A stretch of 64,000 bases of DNA from Clusia tigrina (GCA_920105625.2 OV050032.1:93604542-93668541), one strand, 5' to 3'. Shown: positions 1 to 12,633, counted from the first letter of the stretch. Made by a program: numbers and translations. The notes: a model not told the origin generated them from the letters alone.

Positions 1-127
1 GTACTCGAGCCTCTTGTCAATTTAAGCCATCGCTCAAAGCTATGCTACCCTAGAGTCCCAAATCAAACACTGATAAAACTTCAAACGCCCCTAACTTATT
101 TACGGTACGTCCTACACCTATCAAAGT
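1..127 (+). repeat. Partial monomer at the left edge
   Basis: The window opens at monomer position 70 (GTACTCGAG) and runs to position 196, so the array continues beyond the left edge. Its variants (GCCATC, CTAGAG, AACGCCCC, CTTATTTACGG) match the monomer at 4047-4242, which also directly precedes a CAACATGCAAATG monomer. Confidence 0.95.
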
Positions 128-322
128 TTGCAACATGCAAATGCTTGTATCTTTTATTGGAGCGTCATAAAACCTTGAAGTTTTGTAACAATAAAGTACC
201 CGAGCCTCTTGTCAATTTAAGCCATCGCTCAAAGCTATGCTACCCTAGAGTCCCAAATCAAACACTGATAACACTTCAAACGCCCCTAACTTATTTACGG
301 TACGTCCTACACCTATCAAAGT
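128..322 (+). repeat. 195-bp CAACATGC monomer
   Basis: TATCTTTTATTGG has lost one T of the usual T5 run, giving 195 bp. The same class starts at 22866, 26001 and 31685. All four carry CAACATGCAAATG, TACCCGAG, GCCATC and GATAACAC, so they descend from one copy. Because 195 is a multiple of three, one reading frame runs through two monomers here, the cause of the longest open frames in the window. Confidence 0.9.
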
Positions 323-1302
323 TTGCAACATACAAATGCTTGTATCTTTTTATTGGAGCGTCATAAAACCTTAAAGTTTTGTAACAATAAAGTACGCGAG
401 CATCTTGTCAATTTAAGTTATCGCTCGGAACTATGCTACCCCAGAGTCCCAAATCAAACACTGATAAAACTTCAAATGGCCCTAACTTCTATACGGTACG
501 TCCTACACCTATCAATGTTTGCAACATACAAATGCTTGTATCTTTTTACTGGAGCGTCATAAAACCTTGAAATTTTGTATCAATAAAGTACTCGAGCCTC
601 TTGTCAATTTAAGCTATTGCTCAAAACTATGCTACCCTAGAGTCCCAAATCAAACACTGATAAAACTTCAAACGCCCCTAACTTCTATACGGTACGTCCT
701 ACACCTATCAAAGTTTGCAACATACAAATGCTTGTAACTTTTTACTGGAGCGTCATAAAACCTTGAAATTTTGTAACAATAAAGTACTCGAGCCTCTTGT
801 CAATTTAAGCCATCGCTCAAAGCTATGCTACCCTAGAGTCCCAAATCAAACACTGATAACACTTCAAACGCCCCTAACTTATTTACGGTACGTCCTACAC
901 CTATCAAAGTTTGCAACATACAAATGCTTGTATCTTTTTATTGGAGCGTCATAAAACCTTAAAGTTTTGTAACAATAAAGTACGCGAGCATCTTGTCAAT
1001 TTAAGCTATTGCTCAAAACTATGCTACCCTAGAGTCCCAAATCAAACACTGATAAAACTTCAAATGGCCCTAACTTCTATACGGTACGTCCTACACCTAT
1101 CAAAGTTTGCAACATACAAATGCTTGTAACTTTTTACTGGAGCGTCATAAAACCTTGAAATTTTGTAACAATAAAGTACTCGAGCCTCTTGTCAATTTAA
1201 GCTATTGCTCAAAACTATGCTACCCTAGAGTCCCAAATCAAACACTGATAAAACTTCAAATGGCCCTAACTTCTATACGGTACGTCCTACACCTATCAAA
1301 GT
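128..1302 (+). repeat. Six-monomer stretch related to block A
   Basis: Monomers at 128, 323, 519 and 715 match those at 4243, 4439, 4635 and 4831 (offset about 4116 bp, 21 monomers). The match then blurs: the monomer at 911 begins like the one at 5027 (GTACGCGAGCATC) but continues with CTATTGCTCAAAACT, like the one at 5223. This fits a copy of part of block A altered by exchange between neighbours. Confidence 0.75.
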
Positions 1303-2669
1303 TTGCAACATACAAATGCTTGTAACTTTTTACTGGAGCGTCATAAAACCTTGAAATTTTGTAACAATAAAGTACTCGAGCCTCTTGTCAATTTAAGCCA
1401 TCGCTCAAAGCTATGCTACCCTAGAGTCCCAAATCAAACACTGATAAAACTTCAAACGCCCCTAACTTATTTACGGTACGTCCTACACCTATCAAAGTTT
1501 GCAAGATACAAATGCTTGTATCTTTTTATTGGAGCGTCATAAAACCTTGAAGTTTTGTAACAATAAAGTACTCGAGCATCTTATCAATTTAAGTTATCGC
1601 TCAGAACTATGCTACCCTTGAGACCCAAATCAAACACTGATAAAACTTCAAATGGCCCTAACTTCTATACGGTACGTCCTACACCTATCAAAGATTGTAA
1701 CATACAAATGCTTGTATCTTTTTACTGGAGCGTCATAAAACCTTAAAGTTTTGTAACAATAAAGTACGCGAGCATCTTGTCAATTTAAGTTATCGCTCAG
1801 AACTATGCTACCCCAGAATCCCAAATCAAACACTGATAAAACTTCAAATGGCCCTAACTTCTATACGGTACGTCCTACACCTATCAAAGTTTGCAACATA
1901 CAAATGCTTGTAACTTTTTACTGGAGCGTCATAAAACCTTGAAATTTTGTATCAATAAAGTACTCGAGCCTCTTGTCAATTTAAGCTATTGCTCAAAACT
2001 ATGCTACCCTAGAGTCCCAAATCAAACACTGATATAACTTCAAATGGCCCTATCTTATATACGGTACGTCCTACACCTATCAAAGTTTGCAACATTCAAA
2101 TGCTTGTAACTTTTTACTGGAGCGTCATAAAACCTTGAAATTTTCTAACAATAAAGTACTCGAGCCTCTTGTCAATTTAAGCTATCGCTCAAAACTATGC
2201 TACCATTGAGTCCCAAATCAAACACTGATAAAACTTCAAATGGCCCTAACTTCTATACGGTACGTCCTACACCTATCAAAGTTTGCAACATACAAATGCT
2301 TGTACCTTTTTAAAGGAGCGTCATAACACCTTGAAATTTTGTAACAATAAAGTACCCGAGCCTCTTGTCAATTTAAGCTATCGCTCAAAGCTATGCTACG
2401 CTTGAGTCCCAAAGCAAACACTGATAAAACTTCAAATGGCCCTAACTTCTATACGGTACGTCCTACACCTATCAAAGTTTGCAACATACAAATGCTTGTA
2501 ACTTTTTACTGGAGCGTCATAAAACCTTGAAATTTTGTAACAATAAAGTACCCGAGCCTCTTGTCAATTTAAGCTATCGCTCAAAGCTATGCTACGCTTG
2601 AGTCCCAAATCAAACACTGATAAAACTTCAAATGGCCCTAACTTCTATACGGTACGTCCTACACCTATC

Positions 2670-2866
2670 AAAGTTTGCAACATACAAATGCTTGTAACTT
2701 TTTACTGGAGCGTCATAAAACCTTGAAATTTTGTAACAATAAAGTACCCGAGCCTCTTGTCAATTTAAACTATCGCTCATAGCTAAGCTACGCTCGAGGC
2801 CCAAAACAAACACTGATAAAACTTCAAATGGCCCTAACTTCTATACGGTACGTCCTACACCTATGA
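2670..2866 (+). repeat. Degenerate monomer with clustered private changes
   Basis: Within about 120 bases this monomer has TTTAAACTATCGC, CTCATAGCTAAGC, ACGCTCGAGGCCC and, at its end, CCTATGAAAG. None is in its partner near 8354-8550. The added CTCGAG is a second copy of that palindrome inside one monomer. It lies in a run of ACGCTTGAG monomers that otherwise hardly differ. Confidence 0.8.
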
Positions 2867-4242
2867 AAGTTTGCAACATACAAATGCTTGTAACTTTTTA
2901 CTGGAGCGTCATAAAACCTTGAAATTTTGTAACAATAAAGTACCCGAGCCTCTTGTCAATTTAAGCTATCGCTCAAAGCTATGCTACGCTTGAGTCCCAA
3001 AGCAAACACTGATAAAACTTCAAATGGCCCTAACTTCTATACGGTACGTCCTACACCTATCAAAGTTTGCAACATACAAATGCTTGTATCTTTTTACTGG
3101 AGCGTCATAAAACCTTGAAATTTTGTATCAATAAAGTACTCGAGCCTCTTGTCAATTTAAGCTATTGCTCAAAACTATGCTACCCTAGAGTCCCAAATCA
3201 AACACTGATAAAACTTCAAATGGCCCTACCTTCTATGCGGTACGTCCTACACCTATCAAAGTTTGCAACATACAAATGCTTGTATCTTTTTACTGGAGCG
3301 TCATAAAACCTTGAAATTTTGTAACAATAAAGTACTCGAGCATCTTGTCAATTTAAGTTATCGCTCAAAACTATGCAACCCTAGAGTCCCAAATCAAACA
3401 CTGATAAAACTTCAAATGCCCCTAACTTCTATACGGTACGTCCTACACCTATCAAAGTTTGCAACATACAAATGCTTGTATTTTTTTACTGGAGCTTCAT
3501 AAAACCTTGAAATTTTGTAACAATGAAGTACTCGAGCCTCTTGTCAATTTTAGCTATTGCTCAAAACTATGCTACCCCAGAGTCCCAAATCAAACACTGA
3601 TAAAACTTCAAAAGGCCCTAACTTCTATAAGGTACGTCCTACACCTATCAAAGTTTGCAACAAACAAATGCTTGTAACTTTTTACTGGAGCGTCATAAAA
3701 CCTTGAAATTTTGTAACAATAAAGTACCCGAGCCTCTTGTCAATTTAAGCTATCGCTCAAAGCTATGCTACGCTTGAGTCCCAAATCAAACACTGATAAA
3801 ACTTCAAATGGCCCTAACTTCTATACGGTATGTCCTACACCTATCAAAGTTTGCAACATACAAATGCTTGTAACTTTTTACTGGAGCGTCATAAAACCTT
3901 GAAATTTTGTAACAATAAAGTACTCGAGCATCTTGTCAATTTAAGTTATCGCTCAAAACTATGCACATCTAGAGTCCCAAATCAAACACTGATAAAACTT
4001 CAAACGCCCCTAACTTCTATACGGTACGTCCTACACCTATCAAAGTTTGCAACATACAAATGCTTGTAACTTTTTACTGGAGCGTCATAAAACCTTGAAA
4101 TTTTGTAACAATAAAGTACTCGAGCCTCTTGTCAATTTAAGCCATCGCTCAAAGCTATGCTACCCTAGAGTCCCAAATCAAACACTGATAAAACTTCAAA
4201 CGCCCCTAACTTATTTACGGTACGTCCTACACCTATCAAAGT

Positions 4243-4438
4243 TTGCAACATGCAAATGCTTGTATCTTTTATTGGAGCGTCTTAAAAACCTTGAAGTTTT
4301 GTAACAATAAAGTACCCGAGCCTCTTGTCAATTTAAGCCATCGCTCAAAGCTATGCTACCCTAGAGTCCCAAATCAAACACTGATAACACTTCAAACGCC
4401 CCTAACTTATTTACGGTACGTCCTACACCTATCAAAGT
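4243..4438 (+). repeat. CAACATGC monomer with compensated indels
   Basis: Same T-run deletion as the 195-bp class, but GTCATAAAACC has become GTCTTAAAAACC, adding one base and restoring 196 bp. The identical pair of changes is at 9927-10122 and 13456-13651, the three block A copies, so it is a diagnostic marker of that block. Confidence 0.9.
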
Positions 4439-5418
4439 TTGCAACATACAAATGCTTGTATCTTTTTATTGGAGCGTCATAAAACCTTAAAGTTTTGTAA
4501 CAATAAAGTACGCGAGCATCTTGTCAATTTAAGTTATCGCTCGGAACTATGCTACCCCAGAGTCCCAAATCAAACACTGATAAAACTTCAAATGGCCCTA
4601 ACTTCTATACGGTACGTCCTACACCTATCAAAGTTTGCAACATACAAATGCTTGTATCTTTTTACTGGAGCGTCATAAAACCTTGAAATTTTGTATCAAT
4701 AAAGTACTCGAGCCTCTTGTCAATTTAAGCTATTGCTCAAAACTATGCTACCCTAGAGTCCCAAATCAAACACTGATAAAACTTCAAACGCCCCTAACTT
4801 CTGTACGGTACGTCCTACACCTATCAAAGTTTGCAACATACAAATGCTTGTAACTTTTTACTGGAGCGTCATAAAACCTTGAAATTTTGTAACAATAAAG
4901 TACTCGAGCCTCTTGTCAATTTAAGCCATCGCTCAAAGCTATGCTACCCTAGAGTCCCAAATCAAACACTGATAACACTTCAAACGCCCCTAACTTATTT
5001 ACGGTACGTCCTACACCTATCAAAGTTTGCAACATACAAATGCTTGTATCTTTTTATTGGAGCGTCATAAAACCTTAAAGTTTTGTAACAATAAAGTACG
5101 CGAGCATCTTGTCAATTTAAGTTATCGCTCGGAACTATGCTACCCCAGAGTCCCAAATCAAACACTGATAAAACTTCAAATGGCCCTAACTTCTATACGG
5201 TACGTCCTACACCTATCAAAGTTTGCAACATACAAATGCTTGTATCTTTTTACTGGAGCGTCATAAAACCTTGAAATTTTGTATCAATAAAGTACTCGAG
5301 CCTCTTGTCAATTTAAGCTATTGCTCAAAACTATGCTACCCTAGAGTCCCAAATCAAACACTGATAAAACTTCAAATGGCCCTAACTTCTATACGGTACG
5401 TCCTACACCTATCAAAGT

Positions 5419-5614
5419 TTGCAACATACAAATGCTTGTAACTTTTTACTGGAGCGTCATAAAACCTTGAAATTTTGTAACAATAAAGTACTCGAGCCTC
5501 TTGTCAATTTAAGCCATCGCTCAAAGCTATGCTACCCTAGAGTCCCAAATCAAACACTGATAAAACTTCAAACGCCCCTAACTTATTTACGGTACGTCCT
5601 ACACCTATCAAAGT
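5419..5614 (+). repeat. Reference 196-bp monomer, used to number positions
   Basis: A typical monomer used for numbering. Positions 1-22 hold TTGCAACAT and the dyad TACAAATGCTTGTA. Positions 31-47 are CTGGAGCGTCATAAAAC. An A/T-rich stretch follows with GAAATTTTG (51-59) and the hexamer AATAAA (64-69). Positions 69-78 hold two overlapping palindromes, AGTACT and CTCGAG. The variable half follows: GCCATC/GCTATC/GTTATC/GCTATT at 95-100, CTAGAG/CTTGAG/CCAGAG at 119-124, AAATC/AAAGC at 129-133, GATAAAAC/GATATAAC/GATAACAC at 141-148, and AATGGCCC/AACGCCCC at 153-160. Positions 171-196 (ACGGTACGTCC, then CTACACCTATCAAAGT) are almost invariant across the window. The consensus has about 66 A, 48 C, 26 G and 56 T. 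Confidence 0.95.
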
Positions 5615-6594
5615 TTGCAACATACAAATGCTTGTATCTTTTTATTGGAGCGTCATAAAACCTTGAAGTTTTGTAACAATAAAGTACTCGAGCATCTTAT
5701 CAATTTAAGTTATCGCTCAGAACTATGCTACCCTTGAGACCCAAATCAAACACTGATAAAACTTCAAATGGCCCTAACTTCTATACGGTACGTCCTACAC
5801 CTATCAAAGTTTGTAACATACAAATGCTTGTATCTTTTTACTGGAGCGTCATAAAACCTTAAAGTTTTGTAACAATAAAGTACGCGAGCATCTTGTCAAT
5901 TTAAGTTATCGCTCAGAACTATGCTACCCCAGAATCCCAAATCAAACACTGATACAACTTCAAATGGCCCTAACTTCTATACGGTACGTCCTACACCTAT
6001 CAAAGTTTGCAACATACAAATGCTTGTAACTTTTTACTGGAGCGTCATAAAACCTTGAAATTTTGTATCAATAAAGTACTCGAGCCTCTTGTCAATTTAA
6101 GCTATTGCTCAAAACTATGCTACCCTAGAGTCCCAAATCAAACACTGATATAACTTCAAATGGCCCTATCTTATATACGGTACGTCCTACACCTATCAAA
6201 GTTTGCAACATTCAAATGCTTGTAACTTTTTACTGGAGCGTCATAAAACCTTGAAATTTTGTAACAATAAAGTACTCGAGCCTCTTGTCAATTTAAGCTA
6301 TCGCTCAAAACTATGCTACCATTGAGTCCCAAAACAAACACTGATAAAACTTCAAATGGCCCTAACTTCTATACGGTACGTCCTACACCTATCAGAGTTT
6401 GCAACATACAAATGCTTGTAACTTTTTACTGGAGCGTCATAAAACCTTGAAATTTTGTAACAATAAAGTACCCGAGCCTCTTGTCAATTTAAGCTATCGC
6501 TCAAAGCTATGCTACGCTTGAGTCCCAAAGCAAACACTGATAAAACTTCAAATGGCCCTAACTTCTATACGGTACGTCCTACACCTATCAAAGT

Positions 6595-8750
6595 TTGCAA
6601 CATACAAATGCTTGTATCTTTTTACTGGAGCGTCATAAAACCTTGAAATTTTGTATCAATAAAGTACTCGAGCCTCTTGTCAATTTAAGCTATTGCTCAA
6701 AACTATGCTACCCTAGAGTCCCAAATCAAACACTGATAAAACTTCAAATGGCCCTACCTTCTATGCGGTACGTCCTACACCTATCAAAGTTTGCAACATA
6801 CAAATGCTTGTATCTTTTTACTGGAGCGTCATAAAACCTTGAAATTTTGTAACAATAAAGTACTCGAGCATCTTGTCAATTTAAGTTATCGCTCAAAACT
6901 ATGCAACCCTAGAGTCCCAAATCAAACACTGATAAAACTTCAAATGCCCCTAACTTCTATACGGTACGTCCTACACCTATCAAAGTTTGCAACATACAAA
7001 TGCTTGTAACTTTTTACTGGAGCGTCATAAAACCTTGAAATTTTGTAACAATAAAGTACTCGAGCCTCTTGTCAATTTAAGCCATCGCTCAAAGCTATGC
7101 TACCCTAGAGTCCCAAATCAAACACTGATAAAACTTCAAACGCCCCTAACTTATTTACGGTACGTCCTACACCTATCAAAGTTTGCAAGATACAAATGCT
7201 TGTATCTTTTTATTGGAGCGTCATAAAACCTTGAAGTTTTGTAACAATAAAGTACTCGAGCATCTTATCAATTTAAGTTATCGCTCAGAACTATGCTACC
7301 CTTGAGACCCAAATCAAACACTGATAAAACTTCAAATGGCCCTAACTTCTATACGGTACGTCCTACACCTATCAAAGATTGTAACATACAAATGCTTGTA
7401 TCTTTTTACTGGAGCGTCATAAAACCTTAAAGTTTTGTAACAATAAAGTACGCGAGCATCTTGTCAATTTAAGTTATCGCTCAGAACTATGCTACCCCAG
7501 AATCCCAAATCAAACACTGATAAAACTTCAAATGGCCCTAACTTCTATACGGTACGTCCTACACCTATCAAAGTTTGCAACATACAAATGCTTGTAACTT
7601 TTTACTGGAGCGTCATAAAACCTTGAAATTTTGTATCAATAAAGTACTCGAGCCTCTTGTCAATTTAAGCTATTGCTCAAAACTATGCTACCCTAGAGTC
7701 CCAAATCAAACACTGATATAACTTCAAATGGCCCTATCTTATATACGGTACGTCCTACACCTATCAAAGTTTGCAACATTCAAATGCTTGTAACTTTTTA
7801 CTGGAGCGTCATAAAACCTTGAAATTTTGTAACAATAAAGTACTCGAGCCTCTTGTCAATTTAAGCTATCGCTCAAAACTATGCTACCATTGAGTCCCAA
7901 ATCAAACACTGATAAAACTTCAAATGGCCCTAACTTCTATACGGTACGTCCTACACCTATCAAAGTTTGCAACATACAAATGCTTGTACCTTTTTAAAGG
8001 AGCGTCATAAAACCTTGAAATTTTGTAACAATAAAGTACCCGAGCCTCTTGTCAATTTACGCTATCGCTCAAAGCTATGCTACGCTTGAGTCCCAAAGCA
8101 AACACTGATAAAACTTCAAATGGCCCTAACTTCTATACGGTACGTCCTACACCTATCAAAGTTTGCAACATACAAATGCTTGTAACTTTTTACTGGAGCG
8201 TCATAAAACCTTGAAATTTTGTAACAATAAAGTACCCGAGCCTCTTGTCAATTTAAGCTATCGCTCAAAGCTATGCTACGCTTGAGTCCCAAATCAAACA
8301 CTGATAAAACTTCAAATGGCCCTAACTTCTATACGGTACGTCCTACACCTATCAAAGTTTGCAACATACAAATGCTTGTAACTTTTTACTGGAGCGTCAT
8401 AAAACCTTGAAATTTTGTAACAATAAAGTACCCGAGCCTCTTGTCAATTTAAGCTATCGCTCAAAGCTATGCTACGCTTGAGTCCCAAAACAAACACTGA
8501 TAAAACTTCAAATGGCCCTAACTTCTATACGGTACGTCCTACACCTATCAAAGTTTGCAACATACAAATGCTTGTAACTTTTTACTGGAGCGTCATAAAA
8601 CCTTGAAATTTTGTAACAATAAAGTACCCGAGCCTCTTGTCAATTTAAGCTATCGCTCAAAGCTATGCTACGCTTGAGTCCCAAAGCAAACACTGATAAA
8701 ACTTCAAATGGCCCTAACTTCTATACGGTACGTCCTACACCTATCAAAGT
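6595..8750 (+). repeat. Block B (11 monomers)
   Basis: Block B repeats the first two monomers of block A (CTATGCGG, then GCAACCCTAGAG). It then switches at about 7003 to the CAAGATACAAATG monomer and nine monomers found otherwise only at 1303-3066. It ends with four ACGCTTGAG monomers (8015 to about 8690). The switch site looks like a junction made by unequal exchange between different phases of the higher-order repeat. Confidence 0.8.
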
Positions 8751-11700
8751 TTGCAACATACAAATGCTTGTATCTTTTTACTGGAGCGTCATAAAACCTT
8801 GAAATTTTGTATCAATAAAGTACTCGAGCCTCTTGTCAATTTAAGCTATTGCTCAAAACTATGCTACCCTAGAGTCCCAAATCAAACACTGATAAAACTT
8901 CAAATGGCCCTACCTTCTATGCGGTACGTCCTACACCTATCAAAGTTTGCAACATACAAATGCTTGTATCTTTTTACTGGAGCGTCATAAAACCTTGAAA
9001 TTTTGTAACAATAAAGTACTCGAGCATCTTGTCAATTTAAGTTATCGCTCAAAACTATGCAACCCTAGAGTCCCAAATCAAACACTGATAAAACTTCAAA
9101 TGCCCCTAACTTCTATACGGTACGTCCTACACCTATCAAAGTTTGCAACATACAAATGCTTGTATTTTTTTACTGGAGCTTCATAAAACCTTGAAATTTT
9201 GTAACAATGAAGTACTCGAGCCTCTTGTCAATTTTAGCTATTGCTCAAAACTATGCTACCCCAGAGTCCCAAATCAAACACTGATAAAACTTCAAAAGGC
9301 CCTAACTTCTATAAGGTACGTCCTACACCTATCAAAGTTTGCAACAAACAAATGCTTGTAACTTTTTACTGGAGCGTCATAAAACCTTGAAATTTTGTAA
9401 CAATAAAGTACCCGAGCCTCTTGTCAATTTAAGCTATCGCTCAAAGCTATGCTACGCTTGAGTCCCAAATCAAACACTGATAAAACTTCAAATGGCCCTA
9501 ACTTCTATACGGTATGTCCTACACCTATCAAAGTTTGCAACATACAAATGCTTGTAACTTTTTACTGGAGCGTCATAAAACCTTGAAATTTTGTAACAAT
9601 AAAGTACTCGAGCATCTTGTCAATTTAAGTTATCGCTCAAAACTATGCACATCTAGAGTCCCAAATCAAACACTGATAAAACTTCAAACGCCCCTAACTT
9701 CTATACGGTACGTCCTACACCTATCAAAGTTTGCAACATACAAATGCTTGTAACTTTTTACTGGAGCGTCATAAAACCTTGAAATTTTGTAACAATAAAG
9801 TACTCGAGCCTCTTGTCAATTTAAGCCATCGCTCAAAGCTATGCTACCCTAGAGTCCCAAATCAAACACTGATAAAACTTCAAACGCCCCTAACTTATTT
9901 ACGGTACGTCCTACACCTATCAAAGTTTGCAACATGCAAATGCTTGTATCTTTTATTGGAGCGTCTTAAAAACCTTGAAGTTTTGTAACAATAAAGTACC
10001 CGAGCCTCTTGTCAATTTAAGCCATCGCTCAAAGCTATGCTACCCTAGAGTCCCAAATCAAACACTGATAACACTTCAAACGCCCCTAACTTATTTACGG
10101 TACGTCCTACACCTATCAAAGTTTGCAACATACAAATGCTTGTATCTTTTTATTGGAGCGTCATAAAACCTTAAAGTTTTGTAACAATAAAGTACGCGAG
10201 CATCTTGTCAATTTAAGTTATCGCTCGGAACTATGCTACCCCAGAGTCCCAAATCAAACACTGATAAAACTTCAAATGGCCCTAACTTCTATACGGTACG
10301 TCCTACACCTATCAAAGTTTGCAACATACAAATGCTTGTATCTTTTTACTGGAGCGTCATAAAACCTTGAAATTTTGTATCAATAAAGTACTCGAGCCTC
10401 TTGTCAATTTAAGCTATTGCTCAAAACTATGCTACCCTAGAGTCCCAAATCAAACACTGATAAAACTTCAAACGCCCCTAACTTCTGTACGGTACGTCCT
10501 ACACCTATCAAAGTTTGCAACATACAAATGCTTGTAACTTTTTACTGGAGCGTCATAAAACCTTGAAATTTTGTAACAATAAAGTACTCGAGCCTCTTGT
10601 CAATTTAAGCCATCGCTCAAAGCTATGCTACCCTAGAGTCCCAAATCAAACACTGATAACACTTCAAACGCCCCTAACTTATTTACGGTACGTCCTACAC
10701 CTATCAAAGTTTGCAACATACAAATGCTTGTATCTTTTTATTGGAGCGTCATAAAACCTTAAAGTTTTGTAACAATAAAGTACGCGAGCATCTTGTCAAT
10801 TTAAGTTATCGCTCGGAACTATGCTACCCCAGAGTCCCAAATCAAACACTGATAAAACTTCAAATGGCCCTAACTTCTATACGGTACGTCCTACACCTAT
10901 CAAAGTTTGCAACATACAAATGCTTGTATCTTTTTACTGGAGCGTCATAAAACCTTGAAATTTTGTATCAATAAAGTACTCGAGCCTCTTGTCAATTTAA
11001 GCTATTGCTCAAAACTATGCTACCCTAGAGTCCCAAATCAAACACTGATAAAACTTCAAATGGCCCTAACTTCTATACGGTACGTCCTACACCTATCAAA
11101 GTTTGCAACATACAAATGCTTGTAACTTTTTACTGGAGCGTCATAAAACCTTGAAATTTTGTAACAATAAAGTACTCGAGCCTCTTGTCAATTTAAGCCA
11201 TCGCTCAAAGCTATGCTACCCTAGAGTCCCAAATCAAACACTGATAAAACTTCAAACGCCCCTAACTTATTTACGGTACGTCCTACACCTATCAAAGTTT
11301 GCAACATACAAATGCTTGTATCTTTTTATTGGAGCGTCATAAAACCTTGAAGTTTTGTAACAATAAAGTACTCGAGCATCTTATCAATTTAAGTTATCGC
11401 TCAGAACTATGCTACCCTTGAGACCCAAATCAAACACTGATAAAACTTCAAATGGCCCTAACTTCTATACGGTACGTCCTACACCTATCAAAGTTTGTAA
11501 CATACAAATGCTTGTATCTTTTTACTGGAGCGTCATAAAACCTTAAAGTTTTGTAACAATAAAGTACGCGAGCATCTTGTCAATTTAAGTTATCGCTCAG
11601 AACTATGCTACCCCAGAATCCCAAATCAAACACTGATACAACTTCAAATGGCCCTAACTTCTATACGGTACGTCCTACACCTATCAAAGTTTGCAACATA

Positions 11701-12633
11701 CAAATGCTTGTAACTTTTTACTGGAGCGTCATAAAACCTTGAAATTTTGTATCAATAAAGTACTCGAGCCTCTTGTCAATTTAAGCTATTGCTCAAAACT
11801 ATGCTACCCTAGAGTCCCAAATCAAACACTGATATAACTTCAAATGGCCCTATCTTATATACGGTACGTCCTACACCTATCAAAGTTTGCAACATTCAAA
11901 TGCTTGTAACTTTTTACTGGAGCGTCATAAAACCTTGAAATTTTCTAACAATAAAGTACTCGAGCCTCTTGTCAATTTAAGCTATCGCTCAAAACTATGC
12001 TACCATTGAGTCCCAAAATCAAACACTGATAAAACTTCAAATGGCCCTAACTTCTATACGGTACGTCCTACACCTATCAAAGTTTGCAACATACAAATGC
12101 TTGTAACTTTTTACTGGAGCGTCATAAAACCTTGAAATTTTGTAACAATAAAGTACCCGAGCCTCTTGTCAATTTAAGCTATCGCTCAAAGCTATGCTAC
12201 GCTTGAGTCCCAAAGCAAACACTGATAAAACTTCAAATGGCCCTAACTTCTATACGGTACGTCCTACACCTATCAAAGTTTGCAACATACAAATGCTTGT
12301 ATCTTTTTACTGGAGCGTCATAAAACCTTGAAATTTTGTATCAATAAAGTACTCGAGCCTCTTGTCAATTTAAGCTATTGCTCAAAACTATGCTACCCTA
12401 GAGTCCCAAATCAAACACTGATAAAACTTCAAATGGCCCTACCTTCTATGCGGTACGTCCTACACCTATCAAAGTTTGCAACATACAAATGCTTGTATCT
12501 TTTTACTGGAGCGTCATAAAACCTTGAAATTTTGTAACAATAAAGTACTCGAGCATCTTGTCAATTTAAGTTATCGCTCAAAACTATGCAACCCTAGAGT
12601 CCCAAATCAAACACTGATAAAACTTCAAATGCC
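6949..12633 (+). repeat. 29-monomer higher-order unit, copy 2 (5685 bp)
   Basis: Second tandem copy of the unit at 1265-6948. It is 1 bp longer because of one added A (CCCAAAATC at about 12015). The repeat ends before about 12692, where this copy reads TTGTATTTTTTTACTGG and the start of the unit reads TTGTAACTTTTTACTGG. Other differences are single bases, such as TTTTCTAAC at about 11940 against TTTTGTAAC at about 6256. Confidence 0.85.
8751..12279 (+). repeat. Block A, copy 2
   Basis: Matches 3067-6594 at offset 5684 and 12280-15807 at offset 3529. It carries the single added A at about 12015 that makes it 3529 bp; the third copy lacks that base. It is directly followed by another block A, with no block B between. 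Confidence 0.8.

Larger units (their letters stand above)
3067..6594 (+). repeat. Block A (18 monomers), copy 1
   Basis: Block A starts with the CCCTACCTTCTATGCGG monomer. It runs through the CAACAAACAAATG, GGTATGTCC and GCACATCTAGAG monomers (about 3660, 3828 and 3960) and the CAACATGCAAATG monomer at 4243, then through the GATACAAC and GATATAAC monomers. It recurs at 8751-12279 and 12280-15807. Here it is followed by block B. Confidence 0.8.
1265..6948 (+). repeat. 29-monomer higher-order unit, copy 1 (5684 bp)
   Basis: Offset by 5684 bp, this stretch matches 6949-12633 monomer by monomer. Shared private markers include CAAGATACAAATG (about 1502 and 7186), AAAGATTGTAAC (1690 and 7374), TACCTTTTTAAAGG (2303 and 7987), CCCTACCTTCTATGCGG (about 3225 and 8909) and CTTCTGTACGG (4798 and 10482). 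The left limit is set by TCAAATGGCCC at about 1257 against TCAAATGCCCC at about 6941. Copy-specific changes exist, for example a degenerate monomer at about 2670-2865 in this copy only. Confidence 0.85.

Noticed and set aside
323..562. Recurring + strand open frames of 72-79 codons, one per monomer, giving similar peptides.
   Set aside because: They start at TTG, not ATG, and the length depends only on TTGTAAC against TTGTATC (an earlier or later stop). CTTGAG variants put a stop in the middle. A 196-bp period shifts the frame by one each monomer, and changes between copies show no codon pattern. They are by-products of the repeat.
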